DNA from: a virus
Length of the DNA: 39,633 nt
Virus record (IMG/VR): IMGVR_UViG_3300023184_000004
Location: 1-39,633 of that record
Reading direction: 5' to 3' (one strand)
Under the pieces are notes generated by a model. The model had not been told where the DNA came from, searched no databases, and worked only from the letters and a program-made list of their open reading frames with translations. How positions within the stretch are numbered: position 1 is the stretch's first letter; each line of letters opens with the position of its first letter. This document shows, piece by piece, positions 32,727 through 39,633 of the stretch. The translations under genes were made by a program, and so were the position numbers.

Positions 32727-33547
32727 TGGCTGGCAACGATCCTGTTAAACCTGCTGCGGGTTCTTTGGAACAACAATTTTTAGATATGGTCGCTGCTTCC
32801 GGCGGTGCGTCAACAGGCCAATATTTGTCAGGTTATGGTTATCCAGCGCGGACAGTAACCAATGTAGACCCAACAGTTGTGGTCAACGATGCAGATTACA
32901 AAAAAATACCTGCTCTCGGTGGGATTAAACGTTCGTATACGGGAGACAAACTTGTTGACCAATATCAGACTATTCGACGAAACCAATATGATTTGAGTCC
33001 GAACACGGATGCGAATACAATCTTGTTGGATTTAGCAAAAAACCCTGTTGCGTTAAAAGAAGTTAATAACTTGTTAGCAAGCCGTGGGTTTTATGGTGGC
33101 TCAAAACCATCACGACTTGGGTATGATTCAGTAGATCGTAGTGCTATGGCAGAGTTTTTGAATTTTGCTAACTCGCAAGGTGTAACTTTTGAAGTGGCGA
33201 AAAGAATCGCTGAAACAATACCGGCGGTTCAGGGTGGCACAAAAGCACCGTCGGTTCGTTTAACTTCTAAAGATGATTTGGATGTTGTGTTCCGTAAAAC
33301 GGCACAAGATTTGTTGGGTTACGAATTGCCACCAGATGTGGCTAAAAGGTTTGCTCAATCGTATAACCAGTTGGAAATACAATCCGGACAACAAGCTGCT
33401 GCTGGTGGCGCGTATCAGGCTGCTGCTGCTCCAGGTACGGTTGCTGAACAGCAGATCCGTAAACAGTTTGCACCTGAAGCACAAAGTTTTGCTGCAGGTA
33501 ATTATGCTGAGATCATGGATCGACGCATTAAAGAGTTGGGTGCATAA
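32726..33547 (+). CDS. Putative virion protein
   Basis: The 273-residue product begins MAGNDPVKPAAGSLEQQF and has helices rich in Ala, Gln and Tyr, ending in a Gly/Ala-rich then helical part (AAAGGAYQAAAAPGTVAEQQ). ATG overlaps the 1636-residue stop. It probably accompanies the large internal protein; no family was recognised. Confidence 0.55.
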   Translation: MAGNDPVKPAAGSLEQQFLDMVAASGGASTGQYLSGYGYPARTVTNVDPTVVVNDADYKKIPALGGIKRSYTGDKLVDQYQTIRRNQYDLSPNTDANTILLDLAKNPVALKEVNNLLASRGFYGGSKPSRLGYDSVDRSAMAEFLNFANSQGVTFEVAKRIAETIPAVQGGTKAPSVRLTSKDDLDVVFRKTAQDLLGYELPPDVAKRFAQSYNQLEIQSGQQAAAGGAYQAAAAPGTVAEQQIRKQFAPEAQSFAAGNYAEIMDRRIKELGA

Positions 33548-34962
33548 TGGCTATCGCTGACGATTTCAAAATACTTGATGAAGCGGTCAAAGCAGGTAAA
33601 CGGTCTGTAACGCTTCCTGATGGTAGAACGTTTACTTTAACTGAAGCACGTACCGAACGTGACCGTTTGGGTGAGGAAATTAAGCAAACAAAAATTGCCA
33701 AAACGTCTGAAGAATCATCAAAAGAATTAGAAATAAAAAACGCAGAAAAATTAGTTCAACTTTCAAAAGATGCACTTGCTCAAAATTTAAGAGCTTTTAA
33801 TAAGGGTAATACTAGTGAGTCAATAGTGGTTCAATCTCAACAAGAACTACAAACTAGGCAAGAAGGTTTGGCTCGTTTAACAAGCGCAACAGCTGTTACA
33901 GCACCCGCTACTGCTGCAACTACAACAGCCACAACTAAGCCTGCCGAAATGGGGCCATTACTAAGTGATGTTCAAGGCGGGTTCAAATACCCTGCTACAA
34001 CCGGCACAGGCTCAGGTGGCGGCACAGGTGGTGCTGGCGTTGGCGCAGTTACACCTGGTAAACCTGGTAAACCTAGTAAACCTGGTAAACCTGGCAAAGA
34101 TACCAAACCTGTTGACACCAGTTGGGAGCCGTTGTTCAAACAGAAGTATCCGCAATACAACTGGATGTTCACCGACTTGGATCGCACTAAATATGCTGAC
34201 GTGTTTGATTTGTTCAAACGCGCCCAACAAAATGAGATGCTCCCCGCAGAATTTGATCGACAATATGTTGGTACTTCGTTTTATCGTGAACTTCAATCCA
34301 GCAAGAAAGGTCGAGAGTTATCGGCTGCTGTTGGTAACTTTACTTGGGGTTCAGGCAACTTAGCAAAGTTTCTAACAAAGGCCACCCAGTACGGCTATGA
34401 AGGTGAGAACCTTAAACAGCAGGCGTACAAAGAGTTGTTTACTAAAGTTGATGGCAAATATGTGAACGATTTAGCTGTTGGCGAAGTTAGAGCATCAACG
34501 CCTTATTTGGGGATAAAAGATATTGGTAAACAATACTTTCTGGATATTGCTGATTCGCAGATTGAACAAGTGTTGTCGGGTGTACCAAACTTTGATGGTG
34601 TTGCTTTGACCCGTGACGATTTAATCCGTAAAGCTCGTCTTGCTGCCAAAGCAACCTACGGGCATTTGTCTGAACAGATTGATGCGGGTTTAACGTTGGA
34701 AGAATTGTCTGCTAGTTACAAAGAAAAAGCTGCAAAAGTTTTAGAACTAGATCCGAACACAATGAATTTTGGTGTAGACTTTAGTGATGCGTTGAATTAC
34801 AGGCCAGCAGGTGCTAGCACGGGTCGTGTGCTGTCAATGTCTGAGTGGGAGACTGAGTTGCGTACTAACGATAAGTACAAGTATTCGTTTACTAAGCAAG
34901 CTAATCAGGATGCTACGAATATTGGTTTGTCGATTGCGCGTGCTTTCGGAAAGGTCGGATAA
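33547..34962 (+). CDS. Putative virion protein with collagen-like linker
   Basis: The 471-residue product has a coiled N-terminus (about residues 30-100), a Thr/Ala and Gly stretch, then collagen-like GKPGKPSKPGKPGK at about residues 171-184, and a larger mixed domain (about 190-471). The linker joins a helical arm to a globular body. DNA repeats of 9 bp (34054-34098) encode the linker. It overlaps both neighbours by TAATG. An ejected or head-internal protein is likely. Confidence 0.55.
   Translation: MAIADDFKILDEAVKAGKRSVTLPDGRTFTLTEARTERDRLGEEIKQTKIAKTSEESSKELEIKNAEKLVQLSKDALAQNLRAFNKGNTSESIVVQSQQELQTRQEGLARLTSATAVTAPATAATTTATTKPAEMGPLLSDVQGGFKYPATTGTGSGGGTGGAGVGAVTPGKPGKPSKPGKPGKDTKPVDTSWEPLFKQKYPQYNWMFTDLDRTKYADVFDLFKRAQQNEMLPAEFDRQYVGTSFYRELQSSKKGRELSAAVGNFTWGSGNLAKFLTKATQYGYEGENLKQQAYKELFTKVDGKYVNDLAVGEVRASTPYLGIKDIGKQYFLDIADSQIEQVLSGVPNFDGVALTRDDLIRKARLAAKATYGHLSEQIDAGLTLEELSASYKEKAAKVLELDPNTMNFGVDFSDALNYRPAGASTGRVLSMSEWETELRTNDKYKYSFTKQANQDATNIGLSIARAFGKVG
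34054..34098 (+). repeat. 9-bp tandem repeat (collagen-like linker)
   Basis: Five near-copies of CCTGGTAAA, with one CCTAGTAAA and one ending GGCAAA variant, encode Pro-Gly-Lys units. Copy number could change by slippage without shifting the frame. Confidence 0.75.
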
Positions 34963-36173
34963 TGCCTATTACCCCTGAAGAACTACAGACGTTAAACGCT
35001 CGACGTGGTTATACACCACCACCTGCCCCTGTTGCAGAAACTACGCCTGGGAAAACTCCAGAACAACTTGCGGTTGAAGCAGGTCGTATTACTGCGGAAC
35101 AAGCACAAGCGTTAGAAGCTAGGCGTGGTGCTGCTGTACCTGCGCCTGTGCCTGTTGCGCCTGCAACTTCTACTGACACGTCTATTGGAACCACAACTGG
35201 AACCACAACTGTCACCCCTGTTATCCCTGTTACTCCCGTTGATCCCGCAAAAGTAGTTGATCCCGCAAAAGTAGTTGATCCCGCAAAAGTAGTTGACCCC
35301 GCAAAAGTAGTTGATCCTGTATTTGGCGGTACACGCGCAGATGCTAAAAATACAATTAAAGCTGTTCTAGCAACTTACGGTTTAGGTGGCTTATCAGAAA
35401 AATTGTACAAACTTTACGCCGAAGGTACAATAGATATCAACAACCCTGACGCAATAATTTTTGCTATCCGCGGAGAAAAAGAATATCAAACAAGATTTGC
35501 CGGCAACAAAGCACGCGCCGACAAAGGTTTATCAGAACTAGACCCAGGATCATACATAGCGTTAGAAGATAACTACCGCCGGCTCATGCAATCAAACGGT
35601 TTACCATCAGGGTTCTACGACCAGACCGACGACTTCACCAAACTCATCGAAGGCGACGTATCGGCACAAGAGTTACAAGACCGTGTACAAAACGGTTTTC
35701 GTGCAGTACAAGATGCTGACCCTGAAGTGAAACGGCAAATGCAAGAACTGTATGGCGTAAACGAAGCAGGGCTAGCAGCCTACTTTCTTGACCCAACCAA
35801 AGCCGCACCGATCCTCACCCGTCAAGCCGAAGCAGCAAAAATATCTGCCCGTGCTAAAGGTTTAGCCAACGTACAGTTAACAGCTTTGACCGCTGAAGAA
35901 CTAGCTGCACGAGGTATCACTCAGGCTGAAGCCGAAGCAGGGTTCACTAAGCTCGGTTTGCAACAAGGTCTATACACCGAAATGGCTGGCGAACAAACTT
36001 TGACTCAGCAACAAAAAGTTGGTGCAGCGTTAGGTACCGACATTAACGCCCAAACAATTTTGGAACAGCGCAAAAGCACACGTAAAAGCCCGTTCATGGG
36101 TGGCGGTAAGTTCACTTCGACTACTGGCCAAACGTCTGGCACAACGGAATCTGGGTTGAACGTAGCACAATAA
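34962..36173 (+). CDS. Putative virion protein with VDPAKV repeats
   Basis: The 403-residue product has two ARRG-ended helical motifs (TPEELQTLNARRG and TAEQAQALEARRG), a Pro/Thr-rich linker with four 6-residue VDPAKV units, and a helical, charged body from about residue 120. Base composition appears to shift from G/T-rich to A/C-rich on the + strand near 35.35 kb, where the body begins, which hints at a join of two pieces. It is the last gene before the capsid promoter. Confidence 0.55.
   Translation: MPITPEELQTLNARRGYTPPPAPVAETTPGKTPEQLAVEAGRITAEQAQALEARRGAAVPAPVPVAPATSTDTSIGTTTGTTTVTPVIPVTPVDPAKVVDPAKVVDPAKVVDPAKVVDPVFGGTRADAKNTIKAVLATYGLGGLSEKLYKLYAEGTIDINNPDAIIFAIRGEKEYQTRFAGNKARADKGLSELDPGSYIALEDNYRRLMQSNGLPSGFYDQTDDFTKLIEGDVSAQELQDRVQNGFRAVQDADPEVKRQMQELYGVNEAGLAAYFLDPTKAAPILTRQAEAAKISARAKGLANVQLTALTAEELAARGITQAEAEAGFTKLGLQQGLYTEMAGEQTLTQQQKVGAALGTDINAQTILEQRKSTRKSPFMGGGKFTSTTGQTSGTTESGLNVAQ
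35238..35309 (+). repeat. 18-bp tandem repeat, four units
   Basis: Units GTTGATCCCGCAAAAGTA occupy 35238-35255, 35256-35273, 35274-35291 and 35292-35309; the fourth differs by one base. Each encodes V-D-P-A-K-V. The near-identity at DNA level implies recent expansion. Confidence 0.85.
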
Positions 36174-36182
36174 TTGATACCC

Positions 36183-36327
36183 TTGACAACTACCCTAAGT
36201 GATGGTATCGTCACATCTATCCCATAAGGGATAACCGTCGGACCCCCCGATTTCGACGTGTAATACACGGGTGAGATTGCAGCCATTTTGATCCCTCAGG
36301 TCAAAGTGTGGGCAGAAGGAGTGGGTC
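36183..36327 (+). promoter_or_regulatory. Capsid-operon promoter with hairpin-rich leader
   Basis: TTGACA (36183-36188), 17 bp and TATCGT (36206-36211) place a start near 36218. There TATCCC-ATAA-GGGATA (36218-36233) forms a perfect hairpin, followed by CGTCG/CGACG (36236-36258) and CGTGT/ACACG (36257-36269). These compete slightly. The leader of about 110 bases ends with AAGGAG before the scaffold ATG. The structure may protect this abundant mRNA. Confidence 0.7.
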
Positions 36328-36783
36328 ATGTCAGATGCGAACTACGAGTTTGAGGATGATGTTAAAGACCAGGTAGAACGGAATCCAGTACGCGCACAGC
36401 TTCGCAATCTTGAAGCTAAGAACAAAGAACTGGAAGCCAAACTGTCAGAAGCTACAGAAGCACAACGCAAGTTAGCATTTGTTGAAGCCGGAGTTGATAT
36501 TACTTCGCCTGCTTCACGCTACTTTGTGAAAGGCTACGATGGCGAAATGACGGCAGACGCTATCCGCCAAGCCGCTCAGGAAACGAATCTCATTGGTGCT
36601 ATGCAAACGAAACCCGAAGTACAAGCAGAACAACAAGCTTGGAATAGGGTGTCGAAAGCTAAAAGTCTTGGTGAGAACAGTGAACCAGAGATGGATTGGA
36701 ATACCAAAATCCGTAACGCCACATCTCAAGACGAAGTGATGCAGTTGTTGGCCCAAGCAAGTCAGGCATCCCAAAACATCTAG
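36328..36783 (+). CDS. Capsid scaffolding protein
   Basis: The 151-residue acidic product has a central coiled coil (about residues 20-50, LRNLEAKNKELEAKLSEATE), a helical rest and Gln-rich C-terminus. This is the usual scaffold pattern, and it lies directly before the capsid gene. It guides procapsid assembly and is then released. AAGGAG is seven bases before ATG. Confidence 0.78.
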   Translation: MSDANYEFEDDVKDQVERNPVRAQLRNLEAKNKELEAKLSEATEAQRKLAFVEAGVDITSPASRYFVKGYDGEMTADAIRQAAQETNLIGAMQTKPEVQAEQQAWNRVSKAKSLGENSEPEMDWNTKIRNATSQDEVMQLLAQASQASQNI

Positions 36784-36815
36784 CCCCTTAAACGGGGAGA
36801 AAGACCCCAAAGGTC
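36784..36815 (+). promoter_or_regulatory. Hairpins around the capsid ribosome site
   Basis: CCCC (36784-36787) can pair with GGGG (36794-36797) of the GGGGAG ribosome site. GACC-ccaaa-GGTC (36803-36815) abuts the ATG at 36816. The linear gap from GGGGAG to ATG is 16 bases, too long. Folding the second hairpin would bring it close, so translation may depend on structure. Confidence 0.45.
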
Positions 36816-37766
36816 ATGGCATATACACAGCAAAGTTCACTATCAGTAGACCAGGCGGCATTTGACCAGATTGCGTATTTCGCACTCCGTTCAGAAATGC
36901 TTTTTGACGCAGCAGCAGACGTACAGCCTGTCGCCCAGTCAATGCCTGGAACATCAGTCTCGTTCACGATTTTCTCGGAACTTGCTGACGCAATAACCCC
37001 GCTTACAGAAACAGTTGATGTCACCGCGGTAGCAATGGCAGACAGTCAAGTATCTGTCACCCTCACTGAATACGGTAATGCGATCAACACAACTGCAAAG
37101 TTGCGTGGAACTTCGTTCCTTGACGTTGATACTGTTGCAGCTAACTTGATTGGTTACAACGCAGGTTCTTCGATGGACACTGTTGTTGCTAACGTTCTCA
37201 AAGCAGCAACGAACGTGATTTACGGTGGCGGCGGTGCAACAACCCCAACATCAAATGCGACAGTTGAAAGCAGCGACATCCTTGAAGCAAACGATATCCG
37301 TATTGCTACAGCACAGTTGCGTAAATCAAATGCACAAACCTTCAACGGAATGTACATGGCTTTCATTCACCCAGACGTTTCGTACGATCTTCGCCGTGAA
37401 ACCGGTGCAGCTTCGTGGCGTGACCCGCATGTATACAGCAACATTGGACCAATCTACAGTGGTGAAATTGGAGCTTTCGAAGCCGTGCGTTTCGTTGAGA
37501 CTCCACGCGCACCATTGGATTTGACTGGTGGTTCAGCTTCAACAGTTGACCTTTACCAAACAATCATCATGGGTCGCCAATCATTGGCTAAGGCACACTC
37601 AATTGTTGACGGCAACGGAGCATACCCTTCGGTTCGTCGTGGTCCAGTAATTGACTCTTTGTCACGATTCAATCCAATTGGTTGGTACTGGTTGGGTGGC
37701 TACGGAATTTTCCGTCAAGCTGCTATCCGTCTAATCAACTCATCTTCTTCACTCGGCGGCGCATAA
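36816..37766 (+). CDS. Major capsid protein, N4-gp56-like
   Basis: The 316-residue product follows the scaffold and precedes a strong terminator. It has features of the N4-gp56 family: an N-terminal helix, GTSVSFTIFSELADAITPLT, LTEYGNAINTTAKLR, and a C-terminal GEIGAFEAVRFVETPRAPL. It should adopt the HK97-type fold and form the head shell. It has cleaner, optimised codons and a dedicated promoter upstream, as expected for the most abundant virion protein. Confidence 0.85.
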   Translation: MAYTQQSSLSVDQAAFDQIAYFALRSEMLFDAAADVQPVAQSMPGTSVSFTIFSELADAITPLTETVDVTAVAMADSQVSVTLTEYGNAINTTAKLRGTSFLDVDTVAANLIGYNAGSSMDTVVANVLKAATNVIYGGGGATTPTSNATVESSDILEANDIRIATAQLRKSNAQTFNGMYMAFIHPDVSYDLRRETGAASWRDPHVYSNIGPIYSGEIGAFEAVRFVETPRAPLDLTGGSASTVDLYQTIIMGRQSLAKAHSIVDGNGAYPSVRRGPVIDSLSRFNPIGWYWLGGYGIFRQAAIRLINSSSSLGGA

Positions 37767-37795
37767 GCCTTCCCAGTCGAAGTAAGTTAATAAAT

Positions 37796-37835
37796 GTAGG
37801 GTCAGGCAGTTCCCCTTCTGCTTGGCCCTACTTTT
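37796..37835 (+). terminator. Intrinsic terminator after capsid gene
   Basis: GTAGGGTCAGGCAG pairs imperfectly with CTGCTTGGCCCTAC around an 8-base loop and is followed by TTTT. It lies 30 bp after the capsid stop. It should cut off most capsid mRNA before the tail genes. Confidence 0.85.
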
Positions 37836-37836
37836 A

Positions 37837-37851
37837 TGTTATGATTGTTTT
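37837..37851 (+). promoter_or_regulatory. Extended -10 promoter giving leaderless mRNA
   Basis: TG-T-TATGAT (37837-37845) is an extended -10. A start seven bases on falls at the ATG of 37852. No ribosome site precedes that ATG, so leaderless translation is plausible, as is common in Actinobacteria. It restarts transcription right after the terminator. Confidence 0.5.
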
Positions 37852-38118
37852 ATGGCAACGTTTACCCCACCTACAGACGAACTAGTTGTTTGGGCAAATC
37901 CTTTTGACAGAAGGATTGATCATCGGTTGTTTAGATTTTTGCATCCTGGTGCGCGAGGTCGTAACGTGTTTAAGTTGACTGATAATAGTTATACCGAGAA
38001 TGAGCCTGGCGATAGAAGCACAGTTAAGGTCACTTACTATGGTGGCCATTCGCATCCAGTATCCGCCGCTGAAGCGGCATTGCTTACCGCTGCTGGTTAT
38101 GGTAGTAATCTGACATGA
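37852..38118 (+). CDS. Small head-proximal protein
   Basis: ATG 37852 is favoured by the promoter layout over the in-frame start at 37822, which lies in the terminator. The 88-residue product is beta-rich (LVVWANPFDRRIDHRLFRFL at the start), ending in Ala/Gly-rich AAEAALLTAAGYG. It sits where completion or decoration proteins are usual. The stop overlaps the next ATG. Confidence 0.6.
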   Translation: MATFTPPTDELVVWANPFDRRIDHRLFRFLHPGARGRNVFKLTDNSYTENEPGDRSTVKVTYYGGHSHPVSAAEAALLTAAGYGSNLT

Positions 38119-38417
38119 GTTTTCAAAGAGAACTAAATCGACTTGCTGGTACTGATGGGTTGGAAGCGCAACGTGTTGCAAATCTTTTGGCTGGCACCGA
38201 AGGCAAAGAGTTACTGTACGCACTAAATGTTCTTGCTGGTACTGACGGTAAAGAGTTTAATTTTGTTGTAAAACTAATTGATGAAACCGCTGGCGGTGGT
38301 GGTACGCAGGATGCTAATATTGCGTTCGACGATCTTGACACGCTTAGTGGTTTAGATTTGTTGTGGCTTGAAGTGTTTGGTTTTTATACTACAGAACAAG
38401 AAGTTCTTTACGACTAA
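38115..38417 (+). CDS. LAGT-repeat protein
   Basis: The 100-residue product has three repeats of a 16-residue pattern, LAGTDGLEAQRVANL, LAGTEGKELLYALNV and LAGTDGKEFNFVVKL. The repeats look like short helical hairpins; an acidic beta tail follows. It overlaps the upstream gene by ATGA. No family name is certain; a connector-side virion role fits its position. Confidence 0.6.
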   Translation: MSFQRELNRLAGTDGLEAQRVANLLAGTEGKELLYALNVLAGTDGKEFNFVVKLIDETAGGGGTQDANIAFDDLDTLSGLDLLWLEVFGFYTTEQEVLYD

Positions 38418-38427
38418 TTAGGGGTTT

Positions 38428-38715
38428 ATGATTCATCAAGAAACACATCCAGGGCTAGATGTTGAAGGCTGCTGGAAATGCAAGATCGCCCATGTGCGGG
38501 TATCTGCCGAGGCTATGCCTACACGTAAAGCAGAGTCAGCCAATATTATTGCTAAAGAAAAAGTGCTTCACAAAGATTTAGACGCTTACCACAGGTTGCG
38601 TCAAGATGGTCAGCAACCTAAACATATTGATGGTGCTGCGATTGTCGAGAAACGTGCCGAAGAAAACTGGCAGGTTGCTACAGGTATTTTGCCTGACAAA
38701 TCAAACATTGTTTGA
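38428..38715 (+). CDS. Actinophage head-module protein with CxxC
   Basis: The 95-residue product begins with HPGLDVEGCWKCKIAHVRVS and contains AMPTRKAE. I recognise this N-terminus from phages of Actinobacteria near capsid genes, role unknown. C-x2-C could bind zinc. AGGGG six bases before ATG is the ribosome site. The stop overlaps the next ATG. Confidence 0.65.
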   Translation: MIHQETHPGLDVEGCWKCKIAHVRVSAEAMPTRKAESANIIAKEKVLHKDLDAYHRLRQDGQQPKHIDGAAIVEKRAEENWQVATGILPDKSNIV

Positions 38716-39389
38716 TGCAACCGTTAACCGATCTTACTTGTGTTGTGGTTTCGTGGGGTTCATGGTTTGATAAATATAGGGAATCTTTTGTTGCGAATGT
38801 TATTGCTGTTGATCCACAACCTACAGAGTTTCTTTTTTTAACAGACAAACTTCAAGAAGGTTTACCAGATAACTTTCGACAAGTGTTGGTGCCTGACATT
38901 GATATTCATAATCGTTGGCGGTATGCGTTGGAACATACGAGAACTGGTTGGTGGTGTTGTTTAGGGTTGGATGATTTGATGCCAGCTGACGGTTATAGAG
39001 ATTTGGTATTTGATGGTGACATTGTTATTTCAGCGTGGATGGACAGTAACGGTATTGTGCATACACCAACAAAGGAACGTTACGATGCGATGTTTGAACA
39101 GCGCACATATCAGATGCAAGGTTGGTGGATGGCGCGTGTTGGTTTAGATAAACGGATACCTAAACGACCTATTGTGTGGGAAGATTGGGTTCAATGGTTT
39201 GAGTTTAAGATGCACGATGTTGATGTCAGGTTTGATTTGAAGATACGACAGTTTTATAGGGTGCATCGTGAACAGTTTTCAAATGTTGGTAACAGTCAGA
39301 ACGCTATGGCAAGAATCAATTTGATGCGTGAACTCGCGCAACAAGGCAACGTTAAACCTGGTGCAGTATGGCCACCTGAGTTGTTATGA
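38715..39389 (+). CDS. Putative glycosyltransferase, GT2/GT-A-like
   Basis: ATG 38715 overlaps the preceding stop (TGATG). The 224-residue product begins with a Rossmann-like LTDLTCVVVSWGSWFDKY and has GWWCCLGLDDLMPADGYRDL, whose LDD may be the metal-binding D-x-D-type site. Later W-rich segments are typical of the acceptor half. It is followed at once by a GT4-like gene (39386). Together they may glycosylate a virion protein. The assignment is weaker than for the GT4 gene. Confidence 0.55.
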   Translation: MQPLTDLTCVVVSWGSWFDKYRESFVANVIAVDPQPTEFLFLTDKLQEGLPDNFRQVLVPDIDIHNRWRYALEHTRTGWWCCLGLDDLMPADGYRDLVFDGDIVISAWMDSNGIVHTPTKERYDAMFEQRTYQMQGWWMARVGLDKRIPKRPIVWEDWVQWFEFKMHDVDVRFDLKIRQFYRVHREQFSNVGNSQNAMARINLMRELAQQGNVKPGAVWPPELL

Positions 39390-39633
39390 ACTACCAGTAT
39401 TGGTTTGGTACTGAAGCATCACATTATGGGTATGGTGCCATGTTGGAAGGTTTCAGGTCGGGTTTGCCTGCTGGTGTGCAGTTCCACGATCAGGCTTCTG
39501 TTGCGGTGTTGATGTATGATCCGTCTAAACCTCATTCGTTTTTACGTGGGCAACATCGTGCGCTATATACGATGTGGGAAACATCAGTGTTGCCCCCAAA
39601 GTATTATCGGCTTTTAGGTGGCTACGATCAGGT
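39386..39633 (+). CDS. Glycosyltransferase, GT4-like (5' part)
   Basis: The ATG overlaps the previous stop by four bases (ATGA). This is the first 41 unique codons plus the terminal repeat; the gene continues at position 1 to 1004. The N-terminus (NYQYWFGTEASHYGYGAMLE) suits a GT-B acceptor domain. See the entry at 3-1004. Confidence 0.85.
   Translation, partial: MNYQYWFGTEASHYGYGAMLEGFRSGLPAGVQFHDQASVAVLMYDPSKPHSFLRGQHRALYTMWETSVLPPKYYRLLGGYDQ
39507..39633. repeat. Terminal direct repeat, right copy (circular overlap)
   Basis: Identical to bases 1-127. See that entry: the sequence closes into a 39,506-bp circle here. Confidence 0.95.

Noticed and set aside
33978-33995. GGGTTCAAATACCC, like a tRNA T-arm
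   Set aside because: It lies inside a coding gene and has no acceptor or anticodon stem around it.
1-39633. CRISPR array, integrase or attachment site
   Set aside because: No regularly spaced 25-40-bp repeats with unique spacers and no recombinase motif were seen. The protein-coding tandem repeats are too short.

Overview
The window is a complete, circularly assembled bacteriophage genome. Bases 1-127 are repeated exactly as bases 39507-39633, so the unique circle is 39,506 bp and the break falls inside a glycosyltransferase gene. All recognised genes lie on the + strand and are tightly packed, often with ATGA or TAATG overlaps. The host is most likely an actinobacterium. The phage carries a WhiB-type iron-sulphur protein, a family essentially confined to Actinobacteria and their phages. 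It also carries a secreted PA14-like protein with long Thr/Ser linkers, a style I associate with Acidimicrobiia, possibly a freshwater lineage; that last step is inference. Virion genes (a putative tube/adaptor and nozzle-like protein, no obvious tape measure, an N4-gp56-like capsid protein and a very large virion protein) suggest a short-tailed phage. No integrase, excisionase or CI-type repressor was seen.

Layout on the circle: (1) 22.8-37.8 kb is packaging and head: unknown protein, terminase large subunit with an N-terminal helix-turn-helix, portal, small linker protein, 1636-aa virion protein, three further putative virion proteins, scaffold and capsid. (2) 37.85 kb across the junction to 7.55 kb is connector and tail: small head-proximal proteins, two glycosyltransferases, tube/nozzle proteins, virion decoration proteins and two tandem Kelch-like repeat proteins. 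(3) 7.55-7.84 kb is non-coding and has a run of six predicted RNA hairpins. (4) 7.84-11.25 kb holds the secreted PA14 protein and a lysis cassette (two holin-like membrane proteins, M15 endopeptidase, a membrane coiled-coil protein). (5) 11.2-15.3 kb is DNA metabolism: metallophosphoesterase, YqaJ exonuclease, a Sak/Rad52-like annealing protein and a resolvase-like nuclease. (6) 15.3-21.9 kb holds a lytic transglycosylase, WhiB, a very long cytosine-C5 methyltransferase, many tiny genes, ArdA antirestriction and a sliding-clamp (DnaN-like) protein. (7) 21.86-22.80 kb is a 935-bp gene-free region rich in perfect stem-loops, with an abrupt switch of strand composition.

No DNA polymerase, helicase or primase is recognisable, so the phage probably borrows the host replisome, perhaps through its clamp-like protein, and uses its own exonuclease/annealase pair for recombination. 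ArdA and the methyltransferase would protect its DNA from restriction.

The most striking regulatory feature is a duplicated leader in front of the 18763 gene and of ardA. Each has the same tandem 11-bp repeats (AAAAGTTAC), about 30 bp, a -10 hexamer, then two short hairpins. The second hairpin always displays a TGGGAG ribosome-binding loop on a different but perfectly complementary 5-bp stem. Several other promoters share the pattern TTGNNN-17-TACANN. All functional calls are made by eye from sequence; no database search was run.
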